33,102 nucleotides of DNA, from assembly GCF_000218485.1 (NCBI RefSeq), contig NZ_AFPB01000176.1, positions 1-33,102 on the forward strand. Reading direction: 5' to 3'. A model generated the notes under the pieces. That model saw only the letters and a program-made list of their open reading frames with translations. It ran no database searches and was not told the DNA's origin. Of the stretch, positions 8,495-15,116 are shown piece after piece (position 1 is the first letter of the stretch; each line of letters opens with the position of its first letter). The position numbers were made by a program, and so were the translations under genes. This DNA comes from Aquimarina agarivorans. GTDB lineage: Bacteria; Bacteroidota; Bacteroidia; Flavobacteriales; Flavobacteriaceae.

Positions 8495-9552
8495 TAAAAG
8501 TGATTTTGTAATATGTTAGTTCTATTTTCCTGATAATCAATAGAAGCAAGTTCTGCAAAGTTTTTAATAGTGTTAATATCAGATTCATCCATTTCAATAT
8601 TGTTTTCCTCATTAAGCAAAACATCTATTCTATCGTAGACGAAATTTGGATTTTGTTCTTCGGATTTATCTATACCTTTATGCATAAGACTGATGTAATT
8701 AGCTACGAGTTGTGCTTGGCTTTGCATAAAAAGTTCAATTAGTCTTTTTCTATTATTCTTAAACATCCAATAATGTAGTCCCCATTGTTTTTTATTTCCA
8801 ATGATTCGTGTAAACCAGCTTTTATACTTTTGAGTTGAATTATCTGTAAAACGTTTATATCCTGTGCCTATTGAAAGTATTTCCAAGTTAGAAATATCGA
8901 CTTTAAATGCTTTTATAGCTTCAATAAAACCAACTAATGTTGGATTATTTGCCATAACTCCGCCATCAACTTTGTTACTAAAATCTTGATGTATTCCATT
9001 GAAATCTGTATAAGATGATGTGTATGGGTCAAAGTAGGTAGGAGCAGCAGAAGTAGCCATTGCAGCTTGATATGCAGGGATGTGTAAGTCTCTTTTTAAT
9101 GATTTGTGATAAGGAGTTTTTAGTACGCTTGGATTACCCTTCACCAAATCGTAGATAGGGATACAGACGTCTGTTTTGCAATCTTTAAGGCAAGGGTCAA
9201 TACCATTGTTAATTGATTTGAATTTTTCCCTAACCAAATTTTCTAAAAACTTTCTATCGTGAGATGAATTAAATATTTGACCAAATATAAGCCGCCTCTT
9301 ATTTCCAAAAATGCTTTTAGCGTTATCTAAATACATATTATAAATTTCTTGTGCAGGTATTCCTAAAGAGAGAGCTAAAGCAATAATGCCTCCTGTGGAT
9401 GTTCCTGTGATTAAATTAAAATGCTGATATATTTTGGTCTTTCCATCATTTCTGTTTTTTAATTCACTTTCTAACAGCATAAGTAATTTTATAGGGAAGA
9501 TTCCTTTAATACCTCCTCCATCAATAGACAATATTTTAAATTTCTTACTCAT
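8491..9552 (-). CDS. capV: CapV-type patatin-like phospholipase, CBASS effector
   Basis: Effector of the CBASS operon. Patatin phospholipases of this kind are switched on by a cyclic nucleotide and degrade the inner membrane of an infected cell. Counting from the start at 9552, the motifs are the oxyanion loop DGGGIKG (residues 11-17), the nucleophile elbow GTSTG with Ser52, and the catalytic Asp196 in DGG. Residues ~1-205 form the patatin fold; the remaining ~150 residues are helical and may form part of the nucleotide-sensing surface. I chose the ATG at 9552 because the protein then begins MSKKFKILSIDGGG, and because it overlaps the E2 stop (ATGAGTAA), a coupling signal. An open frame to 9615 only adds residues that lie within the E2 gene. 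Confidence 0.92.
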   Translation of the reverse strand: MSKKFKILSIDGGGIKGIFPIKLLMLLESELKNRNDGKTKIYQHFNLITGTSTGGIIALALSLGIPAQEIYNMYLDNAKSIFGNKRRLIFGQIFNSSHDRKFLENLVREKFKSINNGIDPCLKDCKTDVCIPIYDLVKGNPSVLKTPYHKSLKRDLHIPAYQAAMATSAAPTYFDPYTSSYTDFNGIHQDFSNKVDGGVMANNPTLVGFIEAIKAFKVDISNLEILSIGTGYKRFTDNSTQKYKSWFTRIIGNKKQWGLHYWMFKNNRKRLIELFMQSQAQLVANYISLMHKGIDKSEEQNPNFVYDRIDVLLNEENNIEMDESDINTIKNFAELASIDYQENRTNILQNHFY

Positions 9553-10030
9553 TTTCTGATTTAGTATTATTATCATTAATATATTCATCGTGACCTCCTC
9601 CAAGCCAATCCCCATTTATTAACCAAATTTCATAGAAATATAGCCATTCACTTGTCCAAGGGATTATAGTAGAGCTTATAGACATTGTATCATTCCATTC
9701 ATTATTTGCATAAGTAAATAAGCAAAGCTTTTGCTTTTCAGTTGAATATACATGAGGTAAAGAATTACGTCTTTCGGCTATTTGTAATTTTTCATTAATT
9801 ACATAAATTTCAATTCCTTTTATTATGCTATAATCAATTTTTATCTCATAAAATTTGCTAAGAGGAGTTGGTTGTAATTTTATTAATACCTGGAAAGAGT
9901 TTCCGTCTTTGTTTTTAAATTCTGCATTTGGAAAGGTTTCAGCTATTCTTTTTATTTGAGATTTAAGAGAAATTTTCTTATTCAATTTAGAAACCTCCCC
10001 TCTTTTTATCTTCATATATTTACTTCTCAT
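9545..10030 (-). CDS. Stand-alone E2-like protein of a type II-short CBASS system
   Basis: 161 residues. The C-terminal half has the signature of the prokaryotic E2 proteins found alone in 'type II short' CBASS operons: His93 in LPHVYS, the presumed catalytic Cys103 in KLCLF, the tract IPWTSEWLYFYEIWLINGDW (residues 123-142) and GGGHDEY with His147. Known relatives attach the CD-NTase through its C-terminus to target proteins and prime cyclic-nucleotide synthesis, without the E1 and JAB domains of full type II systems. Neither partner is present here. The gene overlaps the CD-NTase stop by 11 bp and the capV start by 8 bp, so the three are one coupled operon. The ATG at 10030 is taken as start; a second ATG five codons in is an alternative. 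Confidence 0.85.
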   Translation of the reverse strand: MRSKYMKIKRGEVSKLNKKISLKSQIKRIAETFPNAEFKNKDGNSFQVLIKLQPTPLSKFYEIKIDYSIIKGIEIYVINEKLQIAERRNSLPHVYSTEKQKLCLFTYANNEWNDTMSISSTIIPWTSEWLYFYEIWLINGDWLGGGHDEYINDNNTKSENE

Positions 10031-11267
10031 TTACAGAACCTCTAAATTCATGATTTTTAATCTTGATGCCTGAAGTTCCTAATAATCCAGTAGCTTTTGA
10101 CATACTTAATTTGCCATTTTCTCTAATAATCCTTTTTTTATTTCCATAACTTTTAAAAGCATTGTTAGATATGTTTTTCCCATACATCTTTGTAAACGAT
10201 TCGTTTAAATTATGTAAACCAACATTATGACTATTTCTTATTTTTTCAAGATCTTTTTCTAATTCGTCAAGCCATTCGTAAAAATATGTTTCTTTTTGAG
10301 GTGTGATAGTCCATTTGTCAGCAAAATTTTCTTCATTATTAATAGGGTTTACAACCCACTTTTCTGTTTTCCCAGTTTTGATATTGACTCTATCCTCTAT
10401 GAATGATTTCATATTGCTTACTATATTAATATATGCGTCAATTAAATTTTCGCTTTTATCATAAGCTCGACTGGCAAGAGTAGTTATTATTATAGAAATA
10501 GGTTTGTTTTCAATATCATAAGCGCTATCTGAAAACATAATGTCCCTATGTCTCTTTAGTAATTGAATTACTCTTTTTAACGGAGGCTTTTCTTTTTCAA
10601 ATTCTCTTAGGGGGTCAACAGCTTCATTTAAAGTCATCATTTTGGTTGAAGAAATTGTAGCTTTTTGTATAAACCATTTTGCGTATCCAAAAGGATTACT
10701 TTTCATCCAATAATCAGTATCTATTTCTGTATCATAATTATCTAATTCTTTATCGGTAATTCTAATAGCTATTTTTTTTGTATCCGTATCTTGATAATTA
10801 TTAAAAGATTCATTTAAAAAAACTGTAAAATTTTCGTCAGCGAATGCAGGTAGTATGTCCATATGGTAGTTTGAGTTGTCAGAATATTTTAGAGTCCAAC
10901 ATCTTTGCCCTCCATCTATGTCTTCAATCATGCTATTATAAGTGTCATGATTTTTTAGGCGATTACCTATGGCATTTTTTAAATCTTTTTGAGTCCAATC
11001 GTAAGGTTTGTTTTCAAGTTTACAGACCAAATCAACATCTAAGTCATCTTCTTGATTGATAGGTTTTATCATAGTTCCTAACATAAAAGAGCCTTGAGGT
11101 AATATTTTTGGGTTGAATTGATGTAATGGTGAAGTGGGTTTTGATAACCAATCTCCTACGGCTTCGTAACTTTTTACAGCTGCGTCGTATTCTGCTTTAG
11201 AAATATCAAGATGATCTCCTAATTCATTTAAAATTTCACTCAGCTCATTTTTGTAATTATTGTTCAT
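10020..11267 (-). CDS. CD-NTase (cGAS/DncV-like nucleotidyltransferase) of CBASS
   Basis: 415-residue sensor enzyme that makes the cyclic oligonucleotide alarm signal on phage infection. The polymerase-beta-type active site is complete: GS at 59-60 in PQGSFMLGT, the metal-binding pair Asp77 and Asp79 in DDLDVDLV, and the third Asp137 in HMDILP. A helical C-terminal half follows, as in SMODS-type enzymes. The clade and the nucleotide product cannot be read from sequence. The last residues are RGSVNEK, not glycine, which matters because E2 proteins in related systems act on the CD-NTase C-terminus. First gene of the operon CD-NTase > E2 > capV. The promoter must lie between 11268 and about 11340, but I see no clear -7 box there. 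Confidence 0.93.
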   Translation of the reverse strand: MNNNYKNELSEILNELGDHLDISKAEYDAAVKSYEAVGDWLSKPTSPLHQFNPKILPQGSFMLGTMIKPINQEDDLDVDLVCKLENKPYDWTQKDLKNAIGNRLKNHDTYNSMIEDIDGGQRCWTLKYSDNSNYHMDILPAFADENFTVFLNESFNNYQDTDTKKIAIRITDKELDNYDTEIDTDYWMKSNPFGYAKWFIQKATISSTKMMTLNEAVDPLREFEKEKPPLKRVIQLLKRHRDIMFSDSAYDIENKPISIIITTLASRAYDKSENLIDAYINIVSNMKSFIEDRVNIKTGKTEKWVVNPINNEENFADKWTITPQKETYFYEWLDELEKDLEKIRNSHNVGLHNLNESFTKMYGKNISNNAFKSYGNKKRIIRENGKLSMSKATGLLGTSGIKIKNHEFRGSVNEK

Positions 11268-11336
11268 ATTAAAATAGTTTAATTATACCATTTCATGTTG
11301 CAGTAAAATGATAATTAAAGCCTGAGAAAAGAGAAT

Positions 11337-11367
11337 TTTGGTATATCGAAGAAAGGCACTATTTTTG
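11337..11367 (+). promoter_or_regulatory. Bacteroidota-type promoter for a candidate small RNA
   Basis: TTTG at 11337-11340 and TATTTTTG at 11360-11367 match the -33 (TTTG) and -7 (TAnnTTTG) elements with a 19-bp spacer, the consensus spacing. No protein-coding frame follows; a structured segment and terminator do. It points away from the CBASS operon. Confidence 0.65.
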
Positions 11368-11372
11368 CCCCC

Positions 11373-11457
11373 ACTAAAACAAAGGGTGATCCCTCTTTTA
11401 CTATAAAGATCACTCTAAACTTAAAAAGTCCTTTCGGTCAGAGGTAAGGGCTTTTTT
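11373..11457 (+). ncRNA. Candidate small non-coding RNA, ~85 nt
   Basis: Downstream of the promoter there is no open frame but two stable hairpins. The first is a 9-bp stem, AGGGTGATC (11383-11391) with GATCACTCT (11408-11416), with one G-U pair. The second is an intrinsic terminator at 11422-11457. Transcription from the -7 box would begin near 11372. The arrangement of promoter, hairpin and terminator within about 120 bp is typical of a bacterial sRNA. It is divergent from the CBASS operon and sits near the tRNA-Arg boundary, so it could be island-borne or chromosomal. No family identified; existence is inferred from signals only. Confidence 0.5.
11422..11457 (+). terminator. Terminator of the candidate small RNA
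   Basis: AAAAAGTCCTT (11423-11433) pairs with AAGGGCTTTTTT (11446-11457), with a T-G wobble, around a loop containing TTCGGTCAGAGGT minus its ends. The T-run follows on the plus strand; the A-run on the left could also serve the minus strand. Confidence 0.75.
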
Positions 11458-11677
11458 GTTTCCAATTGATGTTGGTATGGCAATATTAATGCCCTTTATT
11501 AATTGTAGACATCTTGTCATTCAGTTGTTTATCTTTTTTATATGTAGGGGATTAACTACATTTAAATTCGATAAAAGACTTAAGTAAACCATTCTTAAAA
11601 TAAATTTATTAAAGTCATTTTGTCAGAAAAAGATTGTTAACGAAGAATTGGGTCTCTTGTTGGTATGGAATTATTTT

Positions 11678-11698
11678 TGTTACAAAATCTGTTACAAA
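11678..11698 (+). repeat. TGTTACAAA direct repeat next to tRNA-Arg
   Basis: TGTTACAAA occurs at 11678-11686 and 11690-11698, 12 bp apart and on the same side of the tRNA as the presumed attachment site. Short direct repeats beside an att core can be arm-type binding sites for an integrase; here that is only a suggestion. Confidence 0.35.
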
Positions 11699-11716
11699 TA
11701 AGAATATTTACAAAAT

Positions 11717-11760
11717 AAAAAAGAGCTAACTCATTATTAATAAATGAATTAACTCTTTTT
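11717..11760 (-). terminator. Terminator of tRNA-Arg
   Basis: On the minus strand AAAAAGAGTTAATTCATT pairs with AATGAGTTAGCTCTTTTT, using two G-U pairs, and ends in a U-run. The G-U pairs work only on the minus-strand RNA, which fixes the direction. It lies six bases beyond the tRNA 3' end. Confidence 0.85.
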
Positions 11761-11765
11761 GTTTG

Positions 11766-11839
11766 TGACCTCGGCAGGATTCAAACCTGCAACCTCTTGA
11801 GCCGTAATCAAGTGCACTATTCAGTTATGCTACGAGGCC
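11766..11839 (-). tRNA. tRNA-Arg (anticodon ACG)
   Basis: The cloverleaf can be drawn on the minus strand: acceptor GGCCTCG with CGAGGTC (one G-U pair) and discriminator A, D-arm GCAT/GTGC, anticodon stem CTTGA/TCAAG with loop TTACGGC (anticodon ACG, read as ICG in the mature tRNA), and T-arm GCAGG/CCTGC with loop TTTGAAT. The 3' CCA is not encoded. The 3' end of the gene faces the island carrying the integrase and CBASS, the usual geometry when a tyrosine recombinase uses a tRNA 3' end as attachment site. Confidence 0.96.
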
Positions 11840-11953
11840 GTTTTGATAATTTTGCTGTAACTTTGCTGCTATTGCGGGTGCAAATATAGATTCTTTTTTT
11901 AGTTTTACAAAACAATTTTTGTGCATATTTTTACAGAAACATAAAATAAAGCT

Positions 11954-12460
11954 ATGAATTTAGAAACCTACATTCGTGATATTCCTGACTTTCCTAAACA
12001 AGGTATTGTTTTTAAGGATATTACTCCAATGTTAGGAGATCCTAAAGCCTTTCGTTATTGCGCAGAGAGTTTAGTGAAATTAATACCGCAACCAATAGAT
12101 AAGGTAGTGTGTATTGATGCCAGAGGTTTCTTTTTTGGCGGATTACTTGCTGAAAAGCTAAGGGCGGGTTTGGTGCCAGTGCGTAAAAAAGGAAAATTAC
12201 CCAGCGCTACTATTGAGGAAGCTTATGCATTAGAGTATGGAGATGATACGTTGCAAATTCATATTGATGGTATTAATAAAGGCGATAAAGTATTAATACA
12301 TGATGATGTTTTAGCAACAGGTGGCACGGCAAAAGCGGTGTGTAATTTGGTAGAACGTCTAGGAGGTGAAATTGTGCAGTGTAATTTTATTATTGAACTT
12401 GTTTTTTTAAAAGGAGCAGGGAAATTAAAAGTACCAGTTAAAAGTTTACTCACTTATTAA
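11954..12460 (+). CDS. apt: Adenine phosphoribosyltransferase
   Basis: Salvages adenine: adenine + PRPP gives AMP + pyrophosphate, in the cytoplasm. 168 residues, close to the usual ~170. It starts with the standard IPDFPKQGIVFKDITP segment (residues 10-25), has IDARGFFFG (54-62; Asp55 where Glu is more common), PVRKKGKLP (75-83) and the PRPP-binding loop VLIHDDVLATGGTA (113-126). It stands alone downstream of the divergent tRNA-Arg. The last 27 codons and about 72 bp beyond the stop are repeated in diverged form at 16504-16658. The copy here is the complete, presumably functional gene, but its 3' end may have been replaced by recombination. Confidence 0.96.
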   Translation: MNLETYIRDIPDFPKQGIVFKDITPMLGDPKAFRYCAESLVKLIPQPIDKVVCIDARGFFFGGLLAEKLRAGLVPVRKKGKLPSATIEEAYALEYGDDTLQIHIDGINKGDKVLIHDDVLATGGTAKAVCNLVERLGGEIVQCNFIIELVFLKGAGKLKVPVKSLLTY

Positions 12461-12532
12461 TTTATGACTTTTTTGGTAATAAAAGATCTCCAGTCTATTA
12501 TTGCTAGCTGAATTTTGGTAGCTTTTACAAGG
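12378..12532. repeat. Left copy of the duplicated apt/small-gene junction
   Basis: Aligns without gaps to 16504-16658 (constant offset 4126). By hand count, identity is 73/83 in the apt-coding part and 53/72 beyond the stop. Most coding differences are at third positions, which suggests that both copies evolved as functional gene ends before they came to flank the insert between them. Confidence 0.85.
12457..12532 (-). pseudogene. C-terminal remnant of the 47-codon small gene
   Basis: The minus strand reads ATKIQLAIIDWRSFITKKVIN then a stop, clearly homologous to the last codons of the intact small gene at 16580-16723 (ASKFQLAIIGWRAFVTKKAINQ). The N-terminal half is missing: homology stops near 12532 and REP/transposase DNA begins. 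It is the severed tail of the gene that normally converges on apt. Confidence 0.8.
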
Positions 12533-12563
12533 AGTTTTTGCATCATTTATTGGTCTTAAAAAT

Positions 12564-12599
12564 AGTTAAAACTATGTACTTTAGTGCATTTCGCTTTTA
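12564..12599 (+). repeat. REP-like repeat beside the REP-associated transposase, copy 1
   Basis: Shares about 35 bp with 23143-23177: AGTTAAAACTA, a variable trinucleotide, ACTT-AGT, then CATTTCGCTTTTA. It ends 25 bp before the start of the broken IS200-type transposase, the location expected for its cognate repeat. Confidence 0.6.
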
Positions 12600-12624
12600 G
12601 CTTCTAAAAATTTATCTTCGTATA

Positions 12625-13056
12625 ATGTCTTATCAACGAAGTAATGGTCATAGCGTAAGTCGGTTAACAGTTCACTTAGTTTGGAGCACAAAATACAGAT
12701 ATTCAGTATTGCAAGGAGATATAAAGCAGCGTTGTCGTACAATTTTGATACAGATTTGTTAATCAGAGGATGTCAATATTCTAAAGGGAGTTGTCTCAAC
12801 GAACCATGTCCATATGCATGTTGAATGCCGACCTTCATTATCGATAAGTGATTTGGTTAAGAAATTAAAAGGAAGAAGTTCTAGGAAATTACAACAAGAG
12901 TTTCCAGAGTTAAATAAGCGTTATTGGGGTCGTCATTTCTGGGGTATAGGTTATGGTTGTTGGAGTACTGGAAATATTACAGATGAGATGGTTAATGAAT
13001 ATTTAGAGCACCATCGAAAGCCTAATGATGATGGTTCAAGTTTTATATTAGAATGA
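12625..13056 (+). pseudogene. REP-associated (IS200-type Y1) transposase with nonsense codon
   Basis: Frame starting MSYQRSNGHSVSRLTVHLVWSTKYRY, interrupted by TAA at 12760-12762 (codon 46), then continuing to the natural stop. The single-strand transposase signature is present: the HUH pair in NHVHMHVE just after the nonsense codon, and the C-terminal catalytic Tyr in MVNEYLEHH. FWGIGYGCWSTGNITDEMV is the usual segment before it. About 143 codons, the normal length. Except for the stop the frame is intact, so inactivation looks recent or the stop is read through. A REP-like repeat precedes it and a perfect hairpin follows. Confidence 0.85.
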
Positions 13057-13074
13057 CTTTCAGTCGTAAAGGAA

Positions 13075-13097
13075 ACTATGGACTTCAAGTCCATAGT
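13075..13097. repeat. Perfect hairpin downstream of the Y1 transposase
   Basis: ACTATGGACT and AGTCCATAGT form a 10-bp perfect stem with loop TCA, 18 bp after the transposase stop. IS200/IS605-type and REP systems carry subterminal hairpins recognised by the Y1 transposase; this is a likely example. There is no T-run, so it is not a terminator. Confidence 0.65.
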
Positions 13098-13257
13098 GGT
13101 TCATTTAAAATCATGAAATTAATGTTGCTATGAAAGAAAAATCTTTCAAAAAAGAAAAAATATTGTATATTTACGTGAAATTTTACGAAAACGTTATAAT
13201 TCATAAAGTCATAGTAAATTTCTAAAAACTAAACAATTCTTTAATAATAACTAATTT

Positions 13258-14787
13258 ATGAAAAAGCTCTCAAAGTATTTAGTATTAATCATTTTTAGCA
13301 TTTTTGCATCAACAGCATTATTGGCTCAGCCTGGTGCTCCATCTGGAAAAAAATGGGTACAAGTAGATAAATTATCTGACGAATTTAATAACGGATTTGA
13401 TGACACCAAATGGTTTAAATCACTTTGGGACTACCCAGGTTTTAGTGGGCACAATCCTACTGCAATGAAAGCCAAAAATGCAGGCGTAACTGATGGTAAT
13501 TTGTGGATTAGAGCTACAGATGATAAAAGTAAAGCCGACAATGAAAGGTGGTTTGAATCTTGTAGAGTGCAAGCAAAGACAGGGATAAAATTTCCTATGT
13601 ATACAGAAAGCCGAATTCGAACAGCCCATATTTCTGCCTATAACACTTTTTGGTTGAATAATGGTAATGCTAATGATAGAGATGAAATTGATATTATAGA
13701 AAATAATTCAAAACCTTCTTGTGGTTGTCAACCTAATCAACCATGGAAAATGGGATCTCAGTATTTTTTGGTTGAGAATGGTGATGTGGAAAATAGACAA
13801 AATGCATTCGATAATAGAAATCTTTCAGCGAATAATCCATTGAAAGGTAAAAAATGGAATGAAGAGTTTCATATTTTTGGTGCTCACTGGAAAGATAAAA
13901 ATACAATAGATCTTTATTTAGATCGTGAGTACGCAGGTACTTTAAAGTCTACAAGAAATTTCACGAGAGATCAATTCATACAGTGGGATTTGTGGACAGA
14001 AGAGGCTAATTGGCTTGGAGGTGTTGCTAATAGAGCAGATTTGTCTAATAGCAATATAAATACGATGTATATTGATTATGTGCGTACTTATGAATTAAAA
14101 GATGATGCTTCAAATAATGGCGCACCAATTAATCAAGTGATTTCGTTACGAAAAACAGGAGGCAATAGGGGTTATGTGACCGCCGAAGCTGCAAATAATA
14201 GATTAATAGCCAATAGGCCTGTAGCAAGAAGCTGGGAAAGATTTAGAGTAGAATCACACCCCAGAGGAGGTATTGCATTAAAAGCATTGTCAAATAATAA
14301 ATATGTACAAGTGCCTAATACGGATATTCAAGCATCGGTACGACCAAATGGAAATGGAAAGTTTGCTTGGGAGCAATTTGAATGGAGGTCTAAGGGCAAT
14401 GGCAAAGTAGCATTAAAAAGTTTACATACCAATAGATGGTTACAAGCAGCTTGGACCGAAGATAACGGAGTGGTAAGAGCTAAAGGAACTTCGGATCAAG
14501 GTTGGGAAACTTTTGACTGGCAGGTAGTATCTGGAGCCAAACAATTAACTACGGAAATAGCCTCTAATGATATAATAGTGTACCCTAATCCAGGAAATCA
14601 ATTTATTGAAGTAAAGGGAACATCAAGTGTTGATGTTCAAGTTGCCGATGTTGAAGGAAAGCTTGTGCCTATTCGTGTAACTAATTCAACTAATTCGATT
14701 TTTATAGAATTTGAATTATCAGTAGGCCCAGGAGTATATTTTATTAAAACCGAACAAGGAAAAACAATTCGTTTTGTAAAATTATAA
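13258..14787 (+). CDS. Secreted GH16 agarase/porphyranase-like glycoside hydrolase with T9SS domain
   Basis: 509 residues. A Sec signal peptide (residues 1-23, ending ALLAQ) is followed by a GH16 catalytic domain (~32-283). The active site is DEIDIIE: nucleophile Glu143, Asp145 and acid/base Glu148, in the EIDxxE form with the beta-bulge typical of agarases, porphyranases and laminarinases. Then comes a ~130-residue repeat region (296-425; NNRLIANR..., NNKYVQVPN, TNRWLQAAW) resembling a fascin-like beta-trefoil, probably carbohydrate-binding. The C-terminus (~438-509) is a T9SS type A sorting domain (VYPNPGNQFIEV ... GVYFIKTEQGKTIRFVKL). The enzyme would be exported and surface-bound or released. 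Exact substrate cannot be read. It lies in the insert between the two apt ends, so it is probably acquired; a terminator follows. Confidence 0.9.
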   Translation: MKKLSKYLVLIIFSIFASTALLAQPGAPSGKKWVQVDKLSDEFNNGFDDTKWFKSLWDYPGFSGHNPTAMKAKNAGVTDGNLWIRATDDKSKADNERWFESCRVQAKTGIKFPMYTESRIRTAHISAYNTFWLNNGNANDRDEIDIIENNSKPSCGCQPNQPWKMGSQYFLVENGDVENRQNAFDNRNLSANNPLKGKKWNEEFHIFGAHWKDKNTIDLYLDREYAGTLKSTRNFTRDQFIQWDLWTEEANWLGGVANRADLSNSNINTMYIDYVRTYELKDDASNNGAPINQVISLRKTGGNRGYVTAEAANNRLIANRPVARSWERFRVESHPRGGIALKALSNNKYVQVPNTDIQASVRPNGNGKFAWEQFEWRSKGNGKVALKSLHTNRWLQAAWTEDNGVVRAKGTSDQGWETFDWQVVSGAKQLTTEIASNDIIVYPNPGNQFIEVKGTSSVDVQVADVEGKLVPIRVTNSTNSIFIEFELSVGPGVYFIKTEQGKTIRFVKL

Positions 14788-15114
14788 CCAGTGATAATAA
14801 CATAAGTCAGCGCGATTGGTTTTGATATTTATTACCTTTTGTAAATGACATTTTTTAATAGTTATAAATAAACCGAAGTTCTAAAGAGCTTCGGTTTTGT
14901 ATTGCTTTTTTGGTATGTTTAATCAGTGAATACTAACACAAGTCAGGCTATCGGGGTGTATATCCGTATCCTGTATGTTGCCACTAGCATAATGTTAGCT
15001 GGAGCAGGGAGAAAATATACTGTATTCCTCTATCGGAAATTTTAAAATTACAAAACCTCAAAGCTTTTAAAACTTAAGGTTTTATTATTTATATATTAAA
15101 AATTGAAAAGATTC
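14788..15114. other. Gap between the GH16 gene and the IS630 element
   Basis: Contains the GH16 terminator. ATAAGTCAGCGCGATTGG (near 14802) and CACAAGTCAGGCTATCGG (near 14938) are loosely similar. No coding frame is convincing. The second half may be remnant mobile DNA, but I cannot identify it. Confidence 0.3.
14870..14897 (+). terminator. Terminator of the GH16 gene
   Basis: AAACCGAAG pairs with CTTCGGTTT around a 10-nt loop, followed by TTTGTATTG. It lies about 80 bp after the stop. Confidence 0.75.
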
Positions 15115-15116
15115 TA

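Noticed and set aside
9553..9615. Longer capV with 21 extra N-terminal residues
   Set aside because: The extra codons lie inside the E2 gene, and the internal ATG at 9552 gives the standard patatin start and a coupling overlap.
10844..11059. Plus-strand open frame inside the CD-NTase gene
   Set aside because: It is the shadow of a well-supported gene with conserved catalytic motifs on the other strand; no start signal or domain.
8491..11267. CBASS operon as a wholly new defence system
   Set aside because: All three components fit the known type II-short CBASS layout; only details are unusual.
1..11765. Second copy of the tRNA-Arg 3' end inside the window as attL
   Set aside because: I looked for the T-arm and acceptor sequence elsewhere in the window and did not see it; the left end probably lies outside.
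12259..12453. Minus-strand frame inside apt
   Set aside because: Antisense shadow of apt with no homology to known proteins.
13075..13097. Hairpin as a terminator
   Set aside because: The stem is perfect but no T-run follows; it fits a transposase recognition hairpin better.
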